From Alphaproteobacteria bacterium (GTDB lineage Bacteria > Pseudomonadota > Alphaproteobacteria > Geminicoccales > Geminicoccaceae), in contig JALUAG010000107.1 of NCBI GenBank assembly GCA_027045875.1, positions 38,247 to 102,246 on the forward strand: DNA of 64,000 bases, read 5' to 3'. The notes under the pieces are model-generated. The model searched no databases. It worked only from the letters and a program-made list of their open reading frames with translations, and was not told the DNA's origin. The position numbers and the translations under genes were made by a program. Every line of letters starts with the position of its first letter. Positions within the stretch are counted from its first letter, which is position 1. Shown here one piece after another: positions 1-8,952 of this stretch.

Positions 1-240
1 CACCTCGCGCCCGCCGGCGAAGGGCATCTCCCAGCCGACGACCCCGATCTCGAACGGAAAGCGGTCCACCGCATCGAGGAAGCGCTCGCCGTCGCTCGCC
101 GTCACCAGCACGTGGAAGCCCGGTTCGGTGGCGAACAGGCTCCGCAGCCCCTGGACCACGAGGGGGCTCTTGTCGGCGATGCCGATGTCGACGACCCTGT
201 TGCCGGACGCCCGCCTGGTCTCGAGCACGGTGAAGAGCAT
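1..240 (-). CDS. Response regulator, N-terminal receiver fragment (cut by window edge)
   Basis: The first 80 codons of a gene that continues past the left edge. The reading frame gives a CheY/LuxR-type receiver start: an acidic-pocket region (IGIADKSPLVVQGL), then an alpha/beta pattern, then GWEMP where receivers normally have D-x-x-MP. Only the second of the two usual pocket acids is present, and the residue aligned with the phosphoacceptor Asp is Gly, so the domain looks unable to accept phosphate in the normal way. The gene starts 30 bases after the glcF stop on the same strand and may be cotranscribed. The ATG at 240 is the first start after an in-frame stop at 271-273. No clear ribosome site is seen. 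The output domain lies outside the window; a LuxR-type HTH is likely but unproven. Confidence 0.6.
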   Translation of the reverse strand, partial: MLFTVLETRRASGNRVVDIGIADKSPLVVQGLRSLFATEPGFHVLVTASDGERFLDAVDRFPFEIGVVGWEMPFAGGREV

Positions 241-270
241 GGCCGCGATCCCGTCGCAGGGCGAGCCGCG

Positions 271-1620
271 TCAGCCCGGAACCGCCGGCTCGCGCACCGG
301 CGCCTTTTCGGGGGCCTCGCGAGCGGCGAGCCCGGCGGGCAGCGCCGCGGGCGGCGGGCCGCCGGTGGCCCAGTCGAGGAGCTCCACCGTGTGGCAGACC
401 GGGATCGCGGTGCCGCTGGCGATCTGGGTGTTGCAGCCGATGTTGCCGCTGGCGATCACCTCCGGCCGCAGGCTCTCGATGGCGGCGAGCTTGCGCGCCT
501 TGAGGCGGGAGGCGATCTCCGGCTGCAGGAGATTGTAGGTCCCGGCCGAACCGCAGCAGAGATGCCCCTCCGGCACGTCCCGCACCTCGAAGCCGGCCTC
601 GGCGAGCAGCCGCTTGGGCAATGTGGTGATCTTCTGGCCGTGCTGCATCGAACAGGCGGCGTGGTAGGCCACCACGAGACCGGGGCGACGCACGGGTTCG
701 GGCAGGCCGAGTTCGCCGATCACCTCGGAGACGTCGCGGGCGAGGGAGGCGATGGTGGCGGCCTTCTCGGCCATCGCCGCGTCCTCCCGGAACATGAAGC
801 CGTAGTCCTTGACGGTGGTGCCGCAGCCCGAGGCGTTGATCACCACGAAATCGAGAGGCTCGCGCCGATGCTCCCGCCACCAGGCCTCGATGGTCGCCGC
901 CGCGGTGGCGTGCGCGGCCGCCGTCTTGCCCATGTGATGGGTGAGCGCGCCGCAGCAGACGGCGCCGCGCGCCACCACCACCTCGACGCCCATCCGCGTC
1001 AGCAGCCGGATGGTGGCCTCGTTGATCTCGGGCGCGATCACCTGCTGCGCGCAGCCCGAAAGCAGCGCCACGCGGGCGCGCCGTTGCCCCTCGGCCGGGA
1101 AGATGCGGGGCCGGTCCACCGGCGAGGGCGGCGGCAGCCTCCTGGGGGCGAGGCCCAGCATGGCACCGAGGCGGCCGCCGAACAGGGGTGCCAGGGGCCG
1201 CACGAGACCGGCGCCGATGAGGGCCAGGCGGAACAGGAAGGGACGCGGCAGGACGGTGGCGAGGAGGGCCCGCAGCCAGCGGTCCGCCGCCGGCCGCCGG
1301 TAGGTCCGCTCGACGTAGCTGCGGGCGTGGTCCACGAGGTGCATGTAGTGCACGCCCGAGGGGCATGTCGTCATGCAGGAGAGGCAGGACAGGCAGCGGT
1401 CGAGATGGCGCACCACCTGCGGGCTCGCCGGGCGGCCGCTCTCCAGCATGTTCTTGATCAGGTAGATGCGGCCGCGGGGGCTGTCGAGCTCGTCGCCGAG
1501 CAGCAGGTAGGTGGGGCAGGTGGCGGTGCAGAAGCCGCAGTGCACGCAGGCGCGGAGGATGCGCTCGCTCTCGCGCATGTCGGGATCACGCAGAAGCTCG
1601 GCGCTGAAACCTGTCTGCAC
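271..1620 (-). CDS. glcF: Glycolate oxidase iron-sulfur subunit GlcF
   Basis: The electron-transfer subunit of the membrane-associated glycolate dehydrogenase GlcDEF, which oxidises glycolate to glyoxylate. The 449-aa protein starts with GTG and has two ferredoxin-type clusters near the N terminus (CVHCGFCTATCP at about 26-37, and CLSCLSCMTTCP at about 77-88). The C-terminal half has two cysteine-rich CCG domains (CCGAL with an upstream Cys, and CCGSAGTYN), as in heterodisulfide-reductase and GlcF families. It follows glcE by 12 bases. Length and motif order are normal for GlcF. Confidence 0.93.
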   Translation of the reverse strand: MQTGFSAELLRDPDMRESERILRACVHCGFCTATCPTYLLLGDELDSPRGRIYLIKNMLESGRPASPQVVRHLDRCLSCLSCMTTCPSGVHYMHLVDHARSYVERTYRRPAADRWLRALLATVLPRPFLFRLALIGAGLVRPLAPLFGGRLGAMLGLAPRRLPPPSPVDRPRIFPAEGQRRARVALLSGCAQQVIAPEINEATIRLLTRMGVEVVVARGAVCCGALTHHMGKTAAAHATAAATIEAWWREHRREPLDFVVINASGCGTTVKDYGFMFREDAAMAEKAATIASLARDVSEVIGELGLPEPVRRPGLVVAYHAACSMQHGQKITTLPKRLLAEAGFEVRDVPEGHLCCGSAGTYNLLQPEIASRLKARKLAAIESLRPEVIASGNIGCNTQIASGTAIPVCHTVELLDWATGGPPPAALPAGLAAREAPEKAPVREPAVPG

Positions 1621-1632
1621 GGGCGTTCTCCC

Positions 1633-2847
1633 TCAGCACTCGCGGTACATGCGCCCGCGATTGAGGATGCGCTCGGGGTCGAAACTCGCCTTGACCCGCC
1701 GGGTGAGGGCGGCGAGGGCCGGGGGCTGGGGCTGGAACACCTCGACCGCCGCCCGCACCGCCTCCGGCGCCCGCACGAGGGTCGCGTGGCCGCCGAACGC
1801 CGCGAAGCTTTCGCGGATGGCGCGGGCCTCCTCCGCCGAAGTCTCCTCCATCGCCAGCCAGACGAGGCCGCCGCTCCAGTCGTGGAGGCGGGCGGCGGCG
1901 AGCCCGGACAGGCGCGAGGCGACCGTTTCCGCGGCCGACGGCGGCACCGACAGACGCCACAGGCAGGGCGTTTCCGGCAGCAGGGCGAGATCCCGGATCT
2001 CCCGCCACAGGAGGCGCGAGGCCTCGGCATCGAGACGGGCGAACTCGCGACCGGGGGCGGTCAGCGTCCCGGTCAGCCGCTCGAGGCGGTAGTCCACCGA
2101 GGGCGCCGGACCCTCGACCCGGATCGCCGCCAGCGCCCGCCCCGCCGAACGCACCGCGTCCACCGCCGACCGGGCGGCCACCGGCGCCGGCAGCAGGGCG
2201 GCAGCGGAGACGTCGTTGGGGGTGCCCATGGCCGCCCGCAGGGCCGCCAGCAGATCCGCCTCGGCGGCTCCGGACAACAGCAGGGTTCCCGCCGTCTCGG
2301 CCGCCGGCAGGACCTTGAAGGTGAGCTCGGTGATCACCGCGAGGGTGCCGAAGGAGCCGGCGAGGAGCTTGCAGAGATCGTAGCCGGTGACGTTCTTCAT
2401 CACCCGGCCGCCGGTCTTGATCTCCCGGCCGAAGCCGGTGACGCAGCGCAGCCCGAGGAGGTGGTCGCGGGCGGCGCCGGCCTTGATCCGCCGCGGCCCC
2501 GAGAGATTGCAGGCGAAGACGCCGCCGATGGTCTGACGGCCCGGCTCGCCGCCGGTGATGCGACCGTAGTCGGCGGGCTCGAAGGCCAGTTCCTGGCGGT
2601 GTTCGGCCAGCATCGCCTCGATCTCGGCGAGCGGCGTGCCGGCGCCCGCGGTCATCACGAGTTCGCCGGGTTCGTAGAGGGTGACGCCCGCCAGCCGCTC
2701 GGTGGAGAGGGCGAGCCGCGCCTCCACCGGCCGGCCGAAGCCGCGCTTGCTGCCGGCTCCCAGGATCTCGAGCGGTCGCCCCTCGGCCAGCGCGGCGGCC
2801 ACCAGCTCCTCGGTCTGCTGCAGGTTCTCCGGTGCCGCCCGTTCCAT
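1633..2847 (-). CDS. glcE: Glycolate oxidase FAD-binding subunit GlcE
   Basis: The second flavoprotein subunit of glycolate dehydrogenase, 404 aa. It carries an FAD-binding type 4 (PCMH) fold: PLEILGAGSKRGFGRP, TIGGVFACNLSGPRR and VMKNVTGYDLCKLLAGSFGT are typical of GlcE. The C terminus ends in the family motif FDPERILNRGRM. The ATG at 2847 was chosen because it starts 2 bases after the glcD stop and the homologous region begins there. An open frame extends 44 codons further upstream, but that extension overlaps glcD and is Pro/Arg-rich out-of-frame sequence. Translation is probably coupled to glcD. Confidence 0.92.
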   Translation of the reverse strand: MERAAPENLQQTEELVAAALAEGRPLEILGAGSKRGFGRPVEARLALSTERLAGVTLYEPGELVMTAGAGTPLAEIEAMLAEHRQELAFEPADYGRITGGEPGRQTIGGVFACNLSGPRRIKAGAARDHLLGLRCVTGFGREIKTGGRVMKNVTGYDLCKLLAGSFGTLAVITELTFKVLPAAETAGTLLLSGAAEADLLAALRAAMGTPNDVSAAALLPAPVAARSAVDAVRSAGRALAAIRVEGPAPSVDYRLERLTGTLTAPGREFARLDAEASRLLWREIRDLALLPETPCLWRLSVPPSAAETVASRLSGLAAARLHDWSGGLVWLAMEETSAEEARAIRESFAAFGGHATLVRAPEAVRAAVEVFQPQPPALAALTRRVKASFDPERILNRGRMYREC

Positions 2848-2849
2848 GG

Positions 2850-4343
2850 TCAGAACCGCGGCAGGTCGGGAAAGCGCGTGCGGCCGTGATGGACGTGGAC
2901 ACGGCCCAGCTCGGCGCAGCGGTGGAGCTCGGGGAACATCTTGCCGGGGTTGAGGATCTGCGTGGGGTCGAAGGCGCATTTGACCCGCTGCTGCTGATTG
3001 AGATCCTCCTCGTCGAACATGGTGGGCATGAGATCGCGCTTCTCGATGCCGACCCCGTGCTCGCCGGTCAGCACTCCGCCCACCGCGACGCAGAGCTTGA
3101 GGATCTCGGCCCCGAATTCCTCGGCCTTCTCGAGCTCCCCCGGCCTGTTGGCATCGTAGAGGATGAGGGGATGGAGGTTGCCGTCGCCGGCGTGGAACAC
3201 GTTGGCCACGGCGAGACCGAAGCGCTCGCTCATCTCGCCGATGCCGGCCAGCACCTCGGCGAGACGGCCGCGGGGGATGGTGCCGTCCATGCAGTAGTAG
3301 TCGGGCGAGATGCGTCCCACCGCCGGAAAGGCGTTCTTGCGCCCGGCCCAGAAGCGCAGCCGCTCCTCCTCGCTCTCGCTGGCCTTGGTGAGGAAGGCGC
3401 CGTGCTGGCGGGCGATGGCGGTGACGGTGCCGATCAGATGCTCCACCTCGGCCGCCGGCCCGTCGAGCTCGCAGATGAGGAGCGCCTCGGCCTCGCGCGG
3501 ATAGCCCGCGCCGCAGAAGTCCTCGGCGGCGTTGATGGCCGGCCTGTCCATCATCTCGAGACCGGCGGGGATGATGCCGTTGCCGATGATGGAGGCGACG
3601 CAGTCGCCGGCCCGCACCACGCTGTCGAAGGCCATGAGCACCGCCCGCGCCGTCTCGGGGGCTCTCAGGATGCGCACGGTGACCTCGGTGACCACCGCGA
3701 GCAGCCCCTCGGAGCCGGTGAGCAGACCGACGAGATCGTAGCCCTCGGCGTCGAGATGCTTGCCGCCGAGACGCAGGATCTCGCCGTCGGTGGTGACCAG
3801 CTCGAGGCCCAGGATGTTGTTGGTGGTGAGCCCGTACTTGAGGCAGTGCACGCCGCCCGAGTTCTCGGCCACGTTGCCGCCGATGGTGCAGGCGATCTGC
3901 GAGGAGGGATCGGGGGCGTAGTAGAAGCCGGCGTGCTCGACGGCGCGGGTGATGCCCAGATTGGTGACCCCGGGCTGGGCGGTCACCGTGCGGTTCTCGA
4001 AATCGATGTCGAGGATGCGGTTGAACTTCGCCATGCCGAGCACGATGCCGTCGGCCAGCGGCAGGGCGCCACCGGAAAGGGAGGTACCGGCGCCGCGGGG
4101 CACCACCCGTACCCCCTCCTCCCGGCAGTAGCGCAGGATGGCCGCCACCTGCGAGGTGGTGTCGGGGAGCACCACCGCCATGGGCGGGTTGCGATAGGCG
4201 GTGAGCCCGTCGCTCTCGTAGGCGCGCAGCTCCTCGGGATCGTCGATCACCCCCTCCCCGGGCACGATCCCGCGCAGATCGGCGACGATGCGGTCGCGTT
4301 TCGCGAGGATCTCCGGGTCCGGTTCGGGCAGGGTGATCTGCAT
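2850..4343 (-). CDS. glcD: Glycolate oxidase subunit GlcD
   Basis: The catalytic FAD-linked subunit that oxidises glycolate (and usually D-lactate) to the 2-oxo acid. The 497-aa protein has the FAD-binding PCMH fold with VVPRGAGTSLSGGALP, TIGGNVAENSGGVHCLKYG and YDLVGLLTGSEGLL, followed by a FAD-oxidase C-terminal domain with GDGNLHPL and GVLTGEHGVGI. It ends with FDPTQILNPGKMFP. The ATG at 4343 has a good ribosome site (GGAGAGGAG, 2 bases upstream of the ATG). It is separated from glxR by 73 bases that contain a GC-rich hairpin, so subunit dosage could differ from the upstream genes. Confidence 0.94.
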   Translation of the reverse strand: MQITLPEPDPEILAKRDRIVADLRGIVPGEGVIDDPEELRAYESDGLTAYRNPPMAVVLPDTTSQVAAILRYCREEGVRVVPRGAGTSLSGGALPLADGIVLGMAKFNRILDIDFENRTVTAQPGVTNLGITRAVEHAGFYYAPDPSSQIACTIGGNVAENSGGVHCLKYGLTTNNILGLELVTTDGEILRLGGKHLDAEGYDLVGLLTGSEGLLAVVTEVTVRILRAPETARAVLMAFDSVVRAGDCVASIIGNGIIPAGLEMMDRPAINAAEDFCGAGYPREAEALLICELDGPAAEVEHLIGTVTAIARQHGAFLTKASESEEERLRFWAGRKNAFPAVGRISPDYYCMDGTIPRGRLAEVLAGIGEMSERFGLAVANVFHAGDGNLHPLILYDANRPGELEKAEEFGAEILKLCVAVGGVLTGEHGVGIEKRDLMPTMFDEEDLNQQQRVKCAFDPTQILNPGKMFPELHRCAELGRVHVHHGRTRFPDLPRF

Positions 4344-4388
4344 GGCTCCTCTCCGGCGTCGCGACGGTGACCGTCCGCCGAATATAGG

Positions 4389-4416
4389 GGGCGGCGGACG
4401 GCCTGGTAAGCCGCCC
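4389..4416 (-). terminator. GC-rich hairpin between glxR and glcD
   Basis: A perfect 7-bp stem (GGGCGGC/GCCGCCC) with a 14-base loop sits directly after the glxR stop codon. No U-run follows on the minus strand. It therefore looks more like an mRNA-stability or partial-termination hairpin between the upper (gcl-hyi-glxR) and lower (glcDEF) halves of the operon than a strong terminator. Confidence 0.4.
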
Positions 4417-5307
4417 TCAGCCCTCCTCGCCGGCCACCCGGGTGCCGGCCAGGAACTCGAGCGCCCGCACCATGGCCGAATGGTCCCAGCCCGCGCCGCC
4501 GTGGGCGCGGCAGGCGTTGAACAGCTCCTGCGCGGTGGCGGTGTTGGGCAGCGACAGGCCCATCTGCCGGGCACCGTCGAGGGCGAGCCCGAGATCCTTC
4601 TGGTGGAGCTCGATGCGAAAACCCGGCTCGAAGGTGCGCTCGATCATCCGGAGCCCGTGCACCTCGAGGATCTTGGAGCCGGCGAAGCCGCCCATCAGCG
4701 CCTCGCGCACCTTGGCCGGATCGGCGCCCGCCCTGGCGGCGAACAGCAGCCCCTCGGCCACCGCCTCGATGGTCAGGGCGACGATGATCTGGTTGGCGAC
4801 CTTGGCCGTCTGGCCGTCGCCGTTGGGGCCGATCAGGGTGATGTTCTTGCCCATCAGTTCGAACAGGGGCTTCGCGCGGGCGAAGGCCTCCTCGCTGCCA
4901 CCCACCATGATGGTGAGGGTGCCCGCCTTGGCCCCCACCTCGCCGCCCGAGACCGGCGCATCGAGATAGCCGCAGCCCAGGGCGCCGATGCGGGCGGCGA
5001 ACTCCTTGGTGGCCAGGGGGGCGATGGAGCTCATGTCGATCACGAGCTTGCCCGCCGTGAGCCCCTCGGCGACGCCGTTCTCGCCGAACAGCACCTTCTC
5101 CACGTCGGGGGTGTCGGGCAGCATGGTGATGATCACCTCGGCCGCCGCCGCCACCTCGCGCGGCGTGGTGTGCGGAATGCCGCCGGCATCCACCAGTTCC
5201 TGCGGCACGCCGGAGCGGCTCATGAGATGGACCTCGTGGCCGCCCGCGATGAGATGTCCGGCCATGGGCCTGCCCATGATGCCGAGACCGATGAAACCGA
5301 CCTTCAT
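4417..5307 (-). CDS. glxR: Tartronate semialdehyde reductase (2-hydroxy-3-oxopropionate reductase)
   Basis: Reduces tartronate semialdehyde, the product of glyoxylate carboligase, to D-glycerate with NAD(P)H. The 296-aa protein belongs to the beta-hydroxyacid dehydrogenase family. It has the N-terminal Rossmann motif GFIGLGIMGRPMA, the substrate loop DAPVSGGEVGAKAGTL and the catalytic lysine segment GQTAKVANQ at about 170. Family length is about 290-300 aa. It lies 24 bases after hyi in the same operon, and that context favours GlxR/GarR over hydroxyisobutyrate dehydrogenase. No glycerate kinase gene is seen in the window. Confidence 0.92.
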   Translation of the reverse strand: MKVGFIGLGIMGRPMAGHLIAGGHEVHLMSRSGVPQELVDAGGIPHTTPREVAAAAEVIITMLPDTPDVEKVLFGENGVAEGLTAGKLVIDMSSIAPLATKEFAARIGALGCGYLDAPVSGGEVGAKAGTLTIMVGGSEEAFARAKPLFELMGKNITLIGPNGDGQTAKVANQIIVALTIEAVAEGLLFAARAGADPAKVREALMGGFAGSKILEVHGLRMIERTFEPGFRIELHQKDLGLALDGARQMGLSLPNTATAQELFNACRAHGGAGWDHSAMVRALEFLAGTRVAGEEG

Positions 5308-5331
5308 GCCTCTCCTCCCCGCAAAGTGTCC

Positions 5332-6129
5332 TCAACCACCGTTGGCACCGTCGGCGCGCCAGCGGCTCAGCCAGCCGAGCCCGGCGCGGGTGTCTCCGAG
5401 CGGCTTGTACTCGCAACCGACCCAGCCGGCATAGCCCCGCGCGTCGAGATGCCCGAGCACGAAATCGTAGGCGATCTCGCCGGTGCCGGGTTCGTGGCGG
5501 CCGGGATGATCGGCGATCTGGACGTGGGCGATGCGGTGCTGCAGGCGGTCGAAGGTGGGGGTGAGATCCCCCTGCATGATCTGCATGTGGTAGAAATCGT
5601 ACTGGAGATGGAGGTTGTCGCTGCCCACCGCCTCCAGGATCCGGAGCGCCTGGTCGGTGCGGGAGACGAAGAAGCCCGGGACGTCGCGGGTGTTGATGGG
5701 CTCCAGGAGGAGCCGGATGCCGGCATCGGCCAGGGCGCGGGCGGCGAAGGCGAGATTGTCTACCAGCACCGCCTCGAGGCGGGCGGGGTCGGCGTCCGGC
5801 GGCGCGATGCCGGCCAGGCAGTTGAGCTGCCGGCACCCCAGGGTCCGGGCGTAGGCGATCGCCTTTTCGACCCCGCTCCGGAACTCCTCGACCCGGTCGG
5901 GCAGGCAGGCGATGCCGCGCTCGCCGGCCTCCCAGTCGCCCGCCGGCAGGTTGAACAGCACCTGCTCGAGGCCGTTCTCCTCGAGCCGGGCGGCCAGGGT
6001 CTCCGCCGGAAAGGCGTAGGGGAACAGGTACTCCACACCGCGGAAACCGTCGGTGGCGGCGGCCGCGAACCGGTCGAGGAAGTCCCGCTCCCCGTACAGC
6101 ATGCTGAGATTGGCGCAGAAACGCGGCAT
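5332..6129 (-). CDS. hyi: Hydroxypyruvate isomerase
   Basis: A TIM-barrel xylose-isomerase-like protein of 265 aa, expected to interconvert hydroxypyruvate and tartronate semialdehyde. The opening MPRFCANLSMLYGE and the segments LLLEPINTRDVPGFFV and GCEYKPLGDT carry the two acidic catalytic/metal ligands (Glu in LLLEP, Glu in GCEYKP) expected in Hyi. It sits 22 bases after gcl and before glxR, the classical gcl-hyi-glxR order. Confidence 0.92.
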   Translation of the reverse strand: MPRFCANLSMLYGERDFLDRFAAAATDGFRGVEYLFPYAFPAETLAARLEENGLEQVLFNLPAGDWEAGERGIACLPDRVEEFRSGVEKAIAYARTLGCRQLNCLAGIAPPDADPARLEAVLVDNLAFAARALADAGIRLLLEPINTRDVPGFFVSRTDQALRILEAVGSDNLHLQYDFYHMQIMQGDLTPTFDRLQHRIAHVQIADHPGRHEPGTGEIAYDFVLGHLDARGYAGWVGCEYKPLGDTRAGLGWLSRWRADGANGG

Positions 6130-6151
6130 CCGTATCCTCCCTTCGCTCCGC

Positions 6152-7903
6152 TCAGGCGTCCTCGAGCGCCAGATCGAGGACGGGCTCGTACTCGGTGATG
6201 CGGTCGATCTCGGGACCCATGGCGATGTTGGTCACCTTCTCGGTGATCACCTCCACCACCACCGGCAGCCGCCGGCGCTCGGCCTCCTCCCGCGCCCAGG
6301 CGAGGGCCGGGGCGATCTCTCCGGGCGTGAACACCCGCCGGGCGATGCCGCCCATCGCCTCCACCGCCTTCACATGGTCGACGCCGTAGGCGTCGATCTC
6401 CGGGGCATTGACGTTCTCGAAGCCGATCTGGACTTCGAAATCCATGTCATAGCCCATCTCCGCCTGGCGGATGAGGCCGAGATAGGCGTTGTTGAGCACC
6501 ACGGTGACGAAGGGCACCCGGTACTGGGCGGCCACGGCCAGCTCCTCGATCAGGAACTGGAAGGAGTAGTCGCCGCAGATCGCCACCACCTCGCGCTCGG
6601 GTTCGGCCAGCTTGGCGCCGGTGGCGGCCGAGATCTCCCAGCCCAGCGGCCCCGCCTGGCCACAGATCAGGAACTGGCGCGGCCGGTACATCTCGAGGAA
6701 CTGGCAGGCGGCGATCTGGTAGAGACCGATGGCGGTGACATAGCGGGTGTCGCGATCGAAGGTGGCCATGATCTCCCGGAACACCCGCTGCGGCTTGATG
6801 GGCACCTCGTCGAAGTCGGTGCGCCGCCGCATGCTGCGCTTGCGCCGGGCGCAGGCCGCGACCCAGGCGCTGCGATCGGGCAGCCGGCCGGCATCGCGGC
6901 GCCGGCGCGCCTCCGCCACCAGCGCCTCGAGGGCGAGGCGGGCATCGGCCACGATACCGAGGTCGGGCCCGAACACGCGGCCGATCTGGGTGGGCTCGAT
7001 GTCGATGTGGACGAACCTGCGGCCGCGCCGGTAGACCTCGAGGGAGCCCGTGTGGCGGCTGGCCCAGCGGTTGCCGATGCCGAGCACGAAATCGCTCTCG
7101 AGGAAGGTGGCGTTGCCGTAGCGGTGCTGGGTCTGGAGGCCGACCTGGCCGGCCTGCAGCGGATGATCGTCGGGAATGGCCCCCCAGCCCATCAGCGTCG
7201 GCACCACCGGCGTCCGGGTGATCTCGGCGAATTCGACGAGGAGATCGCCGGCATCGGCGCCGATCACCCCGCCGCCGGCCATGATGAGCGGTCTCTCGGC
7301 GGCCGCCAGCATGTCGAGGGCGCGCCGGATGGCCTCCGGAGCGGGTGCCGGACGCTGGATCTCGAGCCTCCGGTCGAGGGTCGGATCGTAGGTGATCATC
7401 GCCTTCTGCACGTCGATCGGGAGATCGATGTGCACCGGTCCCGGTCGCCCCTCGCGCATGATCCGGAAGGCCTTGCGGAACACCCCCGGCACCTGGGCCG
7501 GCTCCATCACGCAGACCGACCATTTGGTCACCGGCGCGGTGATGGCGGCCACGTCGACGGCCTGGAAATGCTCCTTGTGGAGTTCGGCACGGGGGGCCTG
7601 GCCGGTGATGCAGAGGATGGGGATGCTGTCGGCCATCGCCGAATAGAGCCCCGTCACCATGTTGGTGCCGGCCGGTCCCGAGGTGCCGACGCAGACGCCG
7701 ATGCGGCCCGAGCGGGCGCGGGTGTAGCCCTCGGCGGCATGGGTGCCGCCCTCCTCGTGGCGGACCACGAGATGGCGCATGCGGCTTTTTCGGAGGGCGG
7801 CGTAGAAGGGCAGGATGGCGGCGCCGGGAACGCCGAACAGGATCTCGACGCCCTCGCTTTCGAGAACGCGCACGGCGGCTTCGGCGGCTGTCATCTGGGT
7901 CAT
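6152..7903 (-). CDS. gcl: Glyoxylate carboligase (unusual active-site Glu50)
   Basis: A ThDP-dependent enzyme that condenses two glyoxylates to tartronate semialdehyde and CO2. The 583-aa protein starts at ATG 7903 behind GGGAGGT. It matches Gcl closely through [44 protein letters not shown] and QAVDV. The C-terminal ThDP/Mg site reads GDYSFQ with a downstream [13 protein letters not shown]. In E. coli Gcl the usual ThDP catalytic Glu is replaced by Val51 (RHVEG). Here the aligned residue is Glu50 (RHEEG), encoded GAG, one base from GTG. Neighbours hyi and glxR and the overall similarity make Gcl the best call. The residue raises a question about mechanism or exact substrate. Confidence 0.9.
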   Translation of the reverse strand: MTQMTAAEAAVRVLESEGVEILFGVPGAAILPFYAALRKSRMRHLVVRHEEGGTHAAEGYTRARSGRIGVCVGTSGPAGTNMVTGLYSAMADSIPILCITGQAPRAELHKEHFQAVDVAAITAPVTKWSVCVMEPAQVPGVFRKAFRIMREGRPGPVHIDLPIDVQKAMITYDPTLDRRLEIQRPAPAPEAIRRALDMLAAAERPLIMAGGGVIGADAGDLLVEFAEITRTPVVPTLMGWGAIPDDHPLQAGQVGLQTQHRYGNATFLESDFVLGIGNRWASRHTGSLEVYRRGRRFVHIDIEPTQIGRVFGPDLGIVADARLALEALVAEARRRRDAGRLPDRSAWVAACARRKRSMRRRTDFDEVPIKPQRVFREIMATFDRDTRYVTAIGLYQIAACQFLEMYRPRQFLICGQAGPLGWEISAATGAKLAEPEREVVAICGDYSFQFLIEELAVAAQYRVPFVTVVLNNAYLGLIRQAEMGYDMDFEVQIGFENVNAPEIDAYGVDHVKAVEAMGGIARRVFTPGEIAPALAWAREEAERRRLPVVVEVITEKVTNIAMGPEIDRITEYEPVLDLALEDA

Positions 7904-7965
7904 GGCGACCTCCCGAGGATTGTCACCCCCCAGTGTATCCCTTTCGGCCGCCGGGTACAGCGTTT

Positions 7966-7980
7966 CGGAACACGATTCCG
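7966..7980. promoter_or_regulatory. Candidate IclR-type operator upstream of gcl
   Basis: A perfect inverted repeat CGGAA-N5-TTCCG (15 bp) lies about 63-77 bases upstream of the gcl start, in the 107-128 bp gap between the regulator gene and the operon. A second nested pair, CGTTTC (7961-7966) and GAAACG (7988-7993), flanks it. IclR-family sites are often short palindromes of this size with a GGAA-type arm. Assignment to the adjacent regulator is inference. Confidence 0.4.
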
Positions 7981-8009
7981 CATGGTGGAAACGATACATC
8001 AACCAACTG

Positions 8010-8033
8010 AAAAAACGACGAAAAATGCTCGTC
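8010..8033 (-). terminator. Intrinsic terminator of the IclR regulator gene
   Basis: On the minus strand, the stem GACGA/TCGTC with loop GCATTTT is followed by G and six T. It overlaps the iclR stop codon. The stem is short (5 bp plus a possible G-U pair), but the position and the U-run fit an intrinsic terminator separating the regulator transcript from gcl. Confidence 0.5.
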
Positions 8034-8874
8034 AAAAACGACTGTCGCGGTCCGGATGGAGGCCGCCGTAGGCGGCGGTGACCGCCCCGGCGGCGCGCGC
8101 CACCAGGGGGCCGAGCTCGGCCAGACGGGCATCGTCGATGCGGGCGCGGGGGCCGGAGATCGAGAGGGCGGCGATGGCGTAGCCCTGCTCGTCGAACACC
8201 GGGGCCGCCACGCAGCGCAGGCCGATCGCGTGCTCCTCGTCGTCGACGGCGAAGCCGCGGGCGCGGATGCGCGCCAGCTCCTCGCGCAGCCGGGCGGGAC
8301 GGTCGATGGTGTGCTCGGTGGCCCGCGGCAGGCCGTGACGGCGCAGGATGGCGGCCAGCTCCTCGTCGCTCCGCCAGGCGAGGAGCGCCTTGCCGGCGCC
8401 CGAGCAGTGCATGCGCACGCGACCCCCGGGCCGGGCGATGGCCCGCATCATCTGCCGGCATTCCACCTGGCCGATGCAGACCGCCTCGCCCTCCTCCTCG
8501 ACGTAGATGTTGGCGGTCTCGCCGCTGGCCTCCATCAGCCGGCGCATGTGGGGCCGCGCGGTGCGCACGAGATCGCGGGCGCGCACGAAGGCGCTGCCCA
8601 CGATGAACGCCTGCACGCCGATCTGCCACAGCCCCTCGGCCGCATCGAAGCGCACGAAGCGCGCCGCTTCGAGGGTGGTCAGCAGGCGGTGCAGGGTGGA
8701 GGGCGGCAGTCCCAGGATCTCGGCCATCTCGCCGAGGCTCATGCCGTAGGCGCTCTCCGCCAGCACCTCGAGGATCCGGATCGCCCGCTGCAGCGACTGC
8801 ACCTGGCCGCGACGGTCGTTGGCCGCCGCCGGCGGGCGGGCGGAGGGGGGCTTGCGGGAGCGCGCAGCGCTCAT
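8032..8874 (-). CDS. IclR-family transcriptional regulator of the glyoxylate operon
   Basis: A 280-aa protein. An N-terminal winged helix (about 27-85: [40 protein letters not shown]) is followed by an IclR effector domain (about 100-270) with the characteristic [10 protein letters not shown] and [13 protein letters not shown] segments. Its position directly upstream of gcl, on the same strand, resembles AllR, the glyoxylate-responsive repressor of gcl in E. coli. The effector here could be glyoxylate but that is not shown. The first 20 residues are basic and disordered, so a later start is possible. The gene ends in its own probable terminator. Confidence 0.88.
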   Translation of the reverse strand: MSAARSRKPPSARPPAAANDRRGQVQSLQRAIRILEVLAESAYGMSLGEMAEILGLPPSTLHRLLTTLEAARFVRFDAAEGLWQIGVQAFIVGSAFVRARDLVRTARPHMRRLMEASGETANIYVEEEGEAVCIGQVECRQMMRAIARPGGRVRMHCSGAGKALLAWRSDEELAAILRRHGLPRATEHTIDRPARLREELARIRARGFAVDDEEHAIGLRCVAAPVFDEQGYAIAALSISGPRARIDDARLAELGPLVARAAGAVTAAYGGLHPDRDSRF

Positions 8875-8952
8875 GCCGGGAACGCGACGCGGGTCTCCGA
8901 GCGACGAAGGCCGGACGAGGCCGGCCTCCCGTTCACCCGGAGATGCCGCGGT

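Noticed and set aside
112..2889. Very long plus-strand open frame across glcEF
   Set aside because: It has Arg/Gly/Ala-rich sequence with no domain pattern and is antisense to two well-identified genes. Long shadow frames are expected at this GC content.
8007..8035. TTGACG near the iclR stop as the gcl promoter -35
   Set aside because: The matching -10 position (TTTCAG) is poor and the region is better explained as the iclR terminator.
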